Of a DNA stretch of 54,731 bases, positions 49,010-54,731 are shown piece after piece (the stretch's first letter is position 1; the number at the start of each line of letters is the position of its first letter). The DNA is taken from contig DATMFI010000036.1 of NCBI GenBank assembly GCA_035556215.1, positions 1 through 54,731 of the forward strand, in the 5' to 3' direction. Origin of the DNA: Palsa-892 sp035556215 (lineage in GTDB: Bacteria; Pseudomonadota; Alphaproteobacteria; Rhizobiales; Xanthobacteraceae). A program made the translations under genes and the position numbers. A model generated the notes under the pieces. That model did not search any database and was not told the origin of the DNA. It was given only the letters and a program-made list of their open reading frames with translations.

Positions 49010-51046
49010 TCAGTGGCCGCTGCCGGGCTCGACCTTGCCGTCGTAGATCTCCGGCACGCTCGCGCCCTCGACATGGAGCATGCCCATCAGGCCGCGCTCC
49101 ATCCGCGCCAGCGCATGATCGACCAGAATATAGTTGCCGGGAACATCGACCTTGAACTCGGTGATGACGGCGCCGCCGGCGGGCACAAGGACTGTCTGCA
49201 GACCGTGCAACGGCTCGCTGAGAACGCCGCCGAGGTTATAGACCTTGTCGAAGATCTCGCCGATGACGTGGAACGACGAAGTGTAGTTCGGGCCGCCGAC
49301 ACCGAAGAAGATACGGACGGTTTCGCCGACCTTGGCCTGCAAGGGATGAAACTTCGACAACGCGCCGACCGAGCCGTTGAACACGAAGTACTCAGGCCGC
49401 TCGTTCAATAGTTTCGTGACGTCGAAGCTCTGGCTGCCGTGCTGGCCGAAGGGAGCCTCGGTGTAGATCTCGCCCTGCATGACGTAGAATTCGCGATCGA
49501 CGGGTGGCAGACCTTCCTCCGGTTCGACGAGAATCATGCCGTACATGCCGTTGGCGATATGATGCGCCACCATCGGCGTCGCGCAATGGTAGACGTACAG
49601 GCCCGGAACAAGCGCCTTGAACTTGAAGCTCTTCTCTTCGCCGGGGTTGGCCTGCGTCGAGACGGCGCCGCCGCCCGGGCCGGTCGCGGCGTGGAAGTCC
49701 ACGGAGTGGACCATGGCGCTGCCGTCGGCATTCTTGAGATGCACATCGACGGTGTCGCCGACGCGCACGCGCAGCATCGGGCCCGGCACCCGGCCGTTGA
49801 ACGTCCAATAGCCGAAGGTGGTGCCCTCCGCGAGCCTGCCTTCGAGTTCGACCGTCACGAGATCGACACGCACTGTCTGCGGCCCGCGCTTGCCGATCGG
49901 CGCGGGGACATCGGTCGAGCGTTGCGAAATATCCGCTTCGACGACGGTCTGTTCCGGCGGCATCGGCGTCACCAGGAATTGCCCTTCCATACCGGCGAGG
50001 CGATGGCCGGGCAGGCTGCAGTAATAAGTGTAATCGCCGGCCTTCGAGGCGACGAACGCGATATTCGTGCTAGAGCCGCGGCCGACAATATGCGGCGAAC
50101 TGCCCGCGGGGCCCTGATCGGAGAAGACGATGTCGTGCTCCGCGCCTTCGCCGTTAACGAGCGTGACTTGCACAACCTGGCCTTCGGCCGCCGACAGCAT
50201 TGGATTGACCTGACCGTCGATCGTCCCGCCGACGCCGATGAACACCATGCGGCCTTCGGCGATGCCTGATTTCAGCGTATAGCGGATGCCCGGAAGATAG
50301 GCCGAACCGCCCGGCACGGTGGCAGACTGATCGCGCGAAGGCGCAGCCGGTGCCGCCTGTTTCGCGGCGATGGCGGCGGCAGAAGGCGAAGCCGCGGGTT
50401 GTGCCGCTGACTGGACAGGCACCGTCGTTGCGGCCGCGGGGCTGGTGCCCGAAAGAAACGCGATGATGGCGCGGCGCTCATTCTCGGTCTTCAGGCCGGG
50501 GAACGGCATCTTGTTGCCGGGCACCACTTTCTGCGGATCGTTGAGGTAGGCGTCGAGCGTCGCGGCATCCCATGTCAGGTTGCTGTTTTTGATCGCCGAC
50601 GAGTAGTTGTAGCCCGGAACGGCGCCGGCCTTCTGGCCGACGATGTTGGCGAGCGAGGGTCCGAGGCTGTTCTTGCCTGCTTCCAGCGAGTGACATGCGC
50701 TGCATTTGCGGAAGACGAGACGCCCGGCCTTGGACGCTTCGTCGCCAGCCGCCGGAGTCGCGGCGGGCACAGCGGCCGGGGCCTGCGCCGTTTGCATGTG
50801 TTGATGCGCGGCAGGCGCGGATGAAGCGGGCGGCGTTGCCTTCGCGCTCGGCGCGGGAGTTGCAGGCGCCGGGGCTTTGGCGGCGAGCTGTACCGGCTTT
50901 TCCGGCGATGGCTGAACTTCAGTTTGCTGCGCCGTTTGTTGCGGAGATGTCGTGCCGGTCTGGCTGAAGGACGCGATCAGCAGGCCGCCAATGACGATGA
51001 CGAGACCTGCAGCCAGGATGCCCCATTCCTGCAATTGTTTCAGCAT
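49010..51046 (-). CDS. nirK: copper nitrite reductase with N-terminal cytochrome c and cupredoxin domains
   Basis: Reduces nitrite to nitric oxide in the periplasm. The 678-residue chain has a membrane anchor (about 8-27) and an Ala/Pro linker (30-100). A cytochrome c domain (100-200; C115-S-A-C118-H119, Met180 in GNKMPFPG) follows, then another linker. Next is a cupredoxin (250-360; H304, C343, H348, M353), and last a two-domain NirK of the AniA class (380-665). NirK ligands are all there: T1 H447, C488, H496 and M501; T2 H452, H487 and H644; catalytic D450 and H593. An FNR/Nnr-type site precedes it. No nitric oxide reductase is in the window. GGAG precedes the start. Confidence 0.96.
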   Translation of the reverse strand: MLKQLQEWGILAAGLVIVIGGLLIASFSQTGTTSPQQTAQQTEVQPSPEKPVQLAAKAPAPATPAPSAKATPPASSAPAAHQHMQTAQAPAAVPAATPAAGDEASKAGRLVFRKCSACHSLEAGKNSLGPSLANIVGQKAGAVPGYNYSSAIKNSNLTWDAATLDAYLNDPQKVVPGNKMPFPGLKTENERRAIIAFLSGTSPAAATTVPVQSAAQPAASPSAAAIAAKQAAPAAPSRDQSATVPGGSAYLPGIRYTLKSGIAEGRMVFIGVGGTIDGQVNPMLSAAEGQVVQVTLVNGEGAEHDIVFSDQGPAGSSPHIVGRGSSTNIAFVASKAGDYTYYCSLPGHRLAGMEGQFLVTPMPPEQTVVEADISQRSTDVPAPIGKRGPQTVRVDLVTVELEGRLAEGTTFGYWTFNGRVPGPMLRVRVGDTVDVHLKNADGSAMVHSVDFHAATGPGGGAVSTQANPGEEKSFKFKALVPGLYVYHCATPMVAHHIANGMYGMILVEPEEGLPPVDREFYVMQGEIYTEAPFGQHGSQSFDVTKLLNERPEYFVFNGSVGALSKFHPLQAKVGETVRIFFGVGGPNYTSSFHVIGEIFDKVYNLGGVLSEPLHGLQTVLVPAGGAVITEFKVDVPGNYILVDHALARMERGLMGMLHVEGASVPEIYDGKVEPGSGH

Positions 51047-51160
51047 TGCATCGCTCCGTTCTTCCGGCGTTGTGAAACGAGGAAGCGCTCACTCCCGATT
51101 ACCTTGGAGGCAAGAACTTCCTCACCTCTGGTCAGTTACGTGAACTTCCGGAAAACTGTC

Positions 51161-51174
51161 TTGATCCAACGCAA
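51161..51174 (-). promoter_or_regulatory. FNR/FixK/NnrR-type site upstream of nirK
   Basis: TTGATCCAACGCAA fits the TTG-N8-CAA frame of FNR-family sites, with one perfect FNR half (TTGAT). It is about 115 bases before the nirK ATG. In denitrifiers of this order, NnrR or FixK acts at such a site. The match is seen; the regulator is inference. Confidence 0.55.
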
Positions 51175-51404
51175 TCCGCGATTTTTGACATGGCGCAAGT
51201 GTCCGCGGGCTGCGGCTGCGGATCGGCTCGGGAAAAATGCTCACCCATGGCGGTGATCCGCGCGAGCTGGCCCGTTGTCCAATGCCGCAGGCGAAGGTTG
51301 CATCCGCTTTTCAGGAAAATCAATGCCGGGGATATTTACCGATCGTTATGCATCGCCGCTGCGAAGCAGCTTTGCGAGGAGCGCTCGTTACCGGGGTGGC
51401 CCGA

Positions 51405-51437
51405 AATGAAAAGGGCGCCGCTTTCGGCGGCGCCCTT
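51405..51437 (-). terminator. terminator of the TRAP operon
   Basis: A perfect 10-bp stem AAGGGCGCCG/CGGCGCCCTT with a seven-base loop lies 20 bases past the dctM stop. On the minus strand TTCATTTCG follows, so the T-run is weak, but the stem's own AAGGG/CCCTT end extends it. Confidence 0.75.
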
Positions 51438-51457
51438 CGTATTTCGCTTGGCTTCGA

Positions 51458-53212
51458 TCAGCTGCCGTAGAGATATTTCGGTAGCCAGAGCGTCATGCCC
51501 GGCCACAGATACATGATGATCATGCAGACGATGACGATCGCCATGTAGGGCATCATGCCGGCGAAGATCTGGTTGAGTGTCACGTGCCTGGGCGCGACGC
51601 CCTTCAGATAGAAGGCCGACATCGCGACCGGCGGCGACAGGAACGCCGCCTGCAGGTTGACGAACACCAGGACGCCCCACAGCACCGGGTCGATCTGGAA
51701 GTGCTTCAGCATCGGCAGGAAGATCGGCACGAAGATGATGATGATCTCCGTCCATTCCAGCGGCCAGCCGAGGATGAAGATGATCGCCTGCGACAGGATC
51801 ATGAACTGCGTCGGCGTCATGTTCAGCGCCAGCACCCACTGCTCCAGCAGCGCCTGACCGCCCAGGATGGCGAAGACGCCGGAGAAGAGGGCCGAGCCCA
51901 CGAACAGCCAGCACACCATGGCGGTGGTCTTGGCCGTGAGGAAGACCGCTTCCTTGGTCTTCTGCCAGTTCAGCGAGCGGGCGTGGAACGCGAGAATGAA
52001 CGCGCCCGCGGCGCCGACGCCGGCCGACTCGGTCGCCGTCGTGATGCCGAGCAGGATGACGCCCAGCACGACGATGGTGAGAATGCCGAGCGGCATCACC
52101 GACGACGACAGAAGCTTCAGCACCTCGAACTTCTCGACGTTGATCCGGTAATAGTAACGGAGCATGAAGAAGATCATCACCGCAGCGCAGATACCGAACC
52201 ACAGCAGGAAGTTTTCCGGCGGGCCCATTTCGGCGGGCGAGGGCGTATTGTCGACGACCGCCGAGCCGAGCTGCTGGAGACCAGCGGCTTCCTCGGCGGT
52301 GCTGGCGATGCTCTTCTGGGTGTAGATCATCACGTACCACCAGACCGTGCCGAGCGTTCCTGCGGTCAGCCAGAACGGCACCAGTGCCACGATGAAGTTC
52401 TTCACCAGCGCCGGATAGGTGAGACGCTTGCCTTCGACCTCGATCTGGCTCGCGCGGCCCGGCGAGAGCAGGGCTTTGACGAGCGCGATGAAGGTGTTCT
52501 GCGAATAGGCTTCGGCAAACTTGAACATGCCTGCCGGCACCGGCACCTTGGTCTGCTCCTCGGGCAGCGGCGGCGCGATCTTCGGGCTGATGGCCGCCCA
52601 GCCGATGATGTAGACGAGGTACAGGAACGACAGGAAGAAGCTCGGCAGCATCGCGGCGGCATAGAGCTTGACCACCGATTCACCCGCGACCGCGGCATAG
52701 ACGATGATCATGACCGACGGCGGAATGAGAATGCCGAGGGTGCCGCCGGCAGTGATGACGCCGGCCGCGAGCCGCACGTCGTAGCCGGCGCGCAGCATCG
52801 GGTTGAAGGCGATGACGCCCATCAGGACGACGACGGCGCCGACGAGGCCCGACGCGATGCCCCAGAAGGTGCAGACGATGAGCGACGCGACCGCAAGCGA
52901 GGCGGGGACGCGGCGGAAGGCGAGCTGGATCGAATAGAACATCTTGTCGACCAGCGCGCCGCGTTCCATCACGTATCCCATTAGAATGAATAGCGGGATC
53001 GAGATCAGAACGTCGTTGGTCATCGCGCCGTAAGTGCGATGGACCATCAGGTCGAAGACCTTGTTATGCACCCAGGATTCGCCGGGCACGTAGAAGGCGA
53101 TGAAGCCGAAGAAAATGCCGAGGCCCATCAGCGTGAAAGCTGTTGCGAACCCCATCATGATGACCACCACGATGAGGGCCAGCATCAGCAGGCCAAGTGC
53201 CGGATCGCTCAT
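51458..53212 (-). CDS. dctM: TRAP transporter large permease, long form
   Basis: A 584-residue inner-membrane protein of the DctM family that couples solute import to a sodium or proton gradient. About twelve to fourteen helices. The family's conserved segments are SIPLFILMGYVMERGALVDKMF, GGTLGILIPPSVMIIVYAAVAGESVVKLY and the second-half TESAGVGAAGAFILA and GWPLEWTEIIIIFVPIFLPML. Between the halves lies an extra segment of some 150 residues (about 215-370) that includes a cytoplasmic stretch (RASQIEVEGKRLTYPALVKN) and two further helices, so it is longer than the usual 425-430. It overlaps dctQ by four bases. Confidence 0.95.
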   Translation of the reverse strand: MSDPALGLLMLALIVVVIMMGFATAFTLMGLGIFFGFIAFYVPGESWVHNKVFDLMVHRTYGAMTNDVLISIPLFILMGYVMERGALVDKMFYSIQLAFRRVPASLAVASLIVCTFWGIASGLVGAVVVLMGVIAFNPMLRAGYDVRLAAGVITAGGTLGILIPPSVMIIVYAAVAGESVVKLYAAAMLPSFFLSFLYLVYIIGWAAISPKIAPPLPEEQTKVPVPAGMFKFAEAYSQNTFIALVKALLSPGRASQIEVEGKRLTYPALVKNFIVALVPFWLTAGTLGTVWWYVMIYTQKSIASTAEEAAGLQQLGSAVVDNTPSPAEMGPPENFLLWFGICAAVMIFFMLRYYYRINVEKFEVLKLLSSSVMPLGILTIVVLGVILLGITTATESAGVGAAGAFILAFHARSLNWQKTKEAVFLTAKTTAMVCWLFVGSALFSGVFAILGGQALLEQWVLALNMTPTQFMILSQAIIFILGWPLEWTEIIIIFVPIFLPMLKHFQIDPVLWGVLVFVNLQAAFLSPPVAMSAFYLKGVAPRHVTLNQIFAGMMPYMAIVIVCMIIMYLWPGMTLWLPKYLYGS

Positions 53213-53874
53213 GTAAGTTTATCCCCCATACCCCTCTGGCGTGCCGCTTCGTCGATCTGGCTGGCGCGCTCGATTGCGATTTTGCGCGACTCTTCGTCGA
53301 CGTATTCGCTGTGTTCGAGTTGTTGTTCGATGACGTCGGTTTCGGCGACGTCCTTCAGGCGCAATGGCCATTCCCCGGTCCGCAGGCATTGCACGCAGCG
53401 CACGACTTCGGCAACGCCTTGCAGCATCACGAGCGCACCGGCGATCGGGATGACGGTCTTGAATTGATAGACCGGCGGGCCGTCGGCGGTGACGTTGGAG
53501 TGCTCCTGAATGTGCCAGGAGTAGCTCGCATAATCGTATCCGGCATAGATCAGGGCGGCGATGCCCGGAAAAAAGAACACGATGTAGAGGATGAGATCGA
53601 GGGTCGCCTGGGTGCGCGGCCGCATCGAGCTGTAAAGAAAGTCGCCGCGGACGTGCGCATTCTGCGCCAGCGTGTAAGCGCCGGCCATCATGAACAGCGT
53701 GCCGTAGAGCATGTTCTCCGCGTCGAAGATCCACGCCGTCGGCATGCCGAACATGTAGCGCTTGATGACTTCGACGCAGACAACGGCCGTCAGCAGGAGC
53801 ATCAGCCAAGACACAGTCTTGCCGACCCATGTGCTGACGTGGTCGATGGCGAAGATGAATCGTTGAACCGTCAT
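53209..53874 (-). CDS. dctQ: TRAP transporter small permease
   Basis: A 221-residue four-helix protein of the DctQ family (helices about 15-35, 50-65, 92-115, 135-160). It shows RYMFGMPTAWIFDAENMLYGTLFMMAGAYTLAQNAHVRGDFLYSSM, the typical central motif. A cytoplasmic C-terminal tail of about 50 residues is rich in charge. Start at 53874 (MTVQRFIFAIDHV). It sits between the binding protein and the large permease; a hairpin fills the gap before it. Confidence 0.93.
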   Translation of the reverse strand: MTVQRFIFAIDHVSTWVGKTVSWLMLLLTAVVCVEVIKRYMFGMPTAWIFDAENMLYGTLFMMAGAYTLAQNAHVRGDFLYSSMRPRTQATLDLILYIVFFFPGIAALIYAGYDYASYSWHIQEHSNVTADGPPVYQFKTVIPIAGALVMLQGVAEVVRCVQCLRTGEWPLRLKDVAETDVIEQQLEHSEYVDEESRKIAIERASQIDEAARQRGMGDKLT

Positions 53875-53919
53875 GGTTTCATACCAATGTAGAAGAATTG
53901 AAACCCCTGAATGCAGAAA

Positions 53920-53946
53920 CACCATCCGGTGGTTTGCCGGATGGTG
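53920..53946 (-). terminator. hairpin between dctP and dctQ
   Basis: A perfect 10-bp stem (CACCATCCGG/CCGGATGGTG, seven-base loop) lies in the 95-bp gap between dctP and dctQ. It has no strong T-run on the minus strand, so it is likely a partial terminator or mRNA-protecting stem that raises binding-protein output relative to the permeases. Confidence 0.6.
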
Positions 53947-53969
53947 CTCTGCGTGAAGGGAAACGGCCC

Positions 53970-54731
53970 TTAGAGCTTGCTGGCCGCCCCGTTGGGGCCG
54001 AAGTAGTGATCGTAAGCCATCTTGCGGCTGACGACCGTGTCCTGCTCCCACTGCGTCGCGCGCTTGGCGAACGCAACCTGCGAAGCGATGATCTCCTTGA
54101 AGAGCGGATTTTCGGCCGCTTTCTTCTTGGCCACTTCATCGTAGGACGTCAGCTGGTGCTTCAAGATCGCGTCCGGCGTCTTGTAGAACTTCACCTTATC
54201 CTTGGTCTGCATCTCGATGTAGTCCTTCGAGTAGCGATCGATCGCCTTCCAGGACATGTCGGCCGACGCGGCTTCAGCGGCGTTCGCGATGATCGCCTGA
54301 ATGCCCTTCGGCAGCGCGTTGTACTTGTCCTTGTTGAACATGATCTCGAACTGCTCGGCGTTCTGGTGATAGCTCTGCAGCATGCAGACCTTCGAGACGT
54401 CGGCGAAGCCGAGCGCCTTGTCGGACGAAGCGTTGTTGAATTCGGCCGCGTCGAGCAGGCCGCGATCCATCGCCGCGACGATTTCGCCGCCGGGGAGCGC
54501 GTTGACCGAAGCGCCGAGGCCCGTGAACACGTCAATCGAGATGCCGACGGTGCGGAACTTCAGGCCCTTGAAGTCTTCGAGCTTGGTGACCGGCTTCTTG
54601 TACCAGCCCAGCGGCTGCGTCGGCATCGGGCCGTAGGGGAACGATACGACGTTGGCGTCGATCGACTTGTAGAGCTTTTCGAGCAGTTCCTTGCCGCCGC
54701 CATATTTGTGCCAGGCGAGCAGCATGTTGGC
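53970..54731 (-). CDS. dctP: TRAP transporter substrate-binding protein, partial
   Basis: The C-terminal 253 residues of a TRAP periplasmic binding protein; the gene runs off the right edge of the window, so signal peptide and first lobe are missing. AWHKYGGGKELLEKLYKS, KLEDFKGLKFRTVGISIDVFTGLGASVNALPGGEIVAAMDRGLLDAAEFNNAS is the DctP-family core. The conserved Arg of KFRTVG normally ties the carboxylate of the ligand, so an organic acid is likely. The relatives it resembles (TakP type) bind 2-oxo acids. It is first of the three-gene TRAP operon. Confidence 0.9.
   Translation of the reverse strand, partial: ANMLLAWHKYGGGKELLEKLYKSIDANVVSFPYGPMPTQPLGWYKKPVTKLEDFKGLKFRTVGISIDVFTGLGASVNALPGGEIVAAMDRGLLDAAEFNNASSDKALGFADVSKVCMLQSYHQNAEQFEIMFNKDKYNALPKGIQAIIANAAEAASADMSWKAIDRYSKDYIEMQTKDKVKFYKTPDAILKHQLTSYDEVAKKKAAENPLFKEIIASQVAFAKRATQWEQDTVVSRKMAYDHYFGPNGAASKL

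Larger units (their letters stand above)
51047..51457. other. 411-bp interval between nirK and dctM
   Basis: No gene is convincing here; small open frames on both strands lack family features and ribosome sites. It holds the nirK promoter side (51047-51180) with the FNR/Nnr-type site, and the dctM terminator (51405-51437). The middle, 51190-51400, shows nothing recognisable. Confidence 0.6.

Noticed and set aside
51132..51323. A 63-residue minus-strand frame upstream of nirK
   Set aside because: It overlaps the FNR-type site and presumed promoter, lacks a ribosome site, and has no family features.

Overview
The window reads as chromosomal DNA of a high-GC alphaproteobacterium of the order Hyphomicrobiales, probably near Xanthobacteraceae/Nitrobacteraceae. 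The reasons are an NdvA/ChvA-type cyclic glucan exporter, the ethylmalonyl-CoA pathway genes ccr and ecm, DUF930, DUF2336, an AniA/Hyphomicrobium-type NirK, and dispersed palindromes of the kind common between genes in these bacteria. Genes are densely packed, many overlap by 4 nt (ATGA), and I see no phage, transposase, integrase or CRISPR array. Species assignment is inference.

Region 1 (1-9.6 kb): carbon assimilation and housekeeping. Crotonyl-CoA carboxylase/reductase (minus) faces away from a GT87-like glycosyltransferase, a GlsB-type membrane protein and ethylmalonyl-CoA mutase (plus). Together ccr and ecm give two signature steps of the ethylmalonyl-CoA route for acetyl-CoA assimilation. 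Next come GluQ tRNA modification, an AlkA-like glycosylase coupled to a carboxylesterase, an HNH protein and DsbB.

Region 2 (9.6-22.3 kb): envelope functions. RlpA-like protein, tRNA-Leu(CAA), a redoxin, an L,D-transpeptidase with a Tyr/Gln-rich tail, an AbrB-type membrane protein, DUF930, a DedA-like protein, an orphan NMT1-type binding protein, NdvA, a thiolase, a D,D-carboxypeptidase with a very basic tail coupled to a CobW GTPase carrying a His-rich loop, and DUF924.

Region 3 (22.3-31.7 kb): a polysaccharide flippase, acyl-CoA synthetase with a CAP-domain lipoprotein, a large DUF3772-MscS channel, YidB and GlsB proteins, DUF2336, and a GrdB/PrdB-like reductase subunit with CxxC in place of selenocysteine.

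Region 4 (31.7-43.8 kb): twelve kilobases of ABC importers, all on the plus strand. A complete polyamine-type operon ends in a second, ferric-type ATPase. Then come a ferric binding protein and fused permease with palindromic operators in front, and then a complete second ferric-type system.

Region 5 (43.8-48.8 kb, minus): three glycan genes (GT9-like, GT29-like, GT9) run into a MacB/DevC-type permease and ATPase and a YdeI-like protein. The array abuts tRNA-Arg(CCT).

Region 6 (48.8 kb to the end, minus): a 678-residue copper nitrite reductase carrying both an N-terminal cytochrome c and an extra cupredoxin domain, with an FNR/Nnr-type site upstream, and a TRAP transporter operon (binding protein cut by the window edge, small permease, long-form large permease). 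The multidomain NirK is the most unusual object; the gene order of the iron/polyamine block and the glycan/exporter array are the next most interesting.
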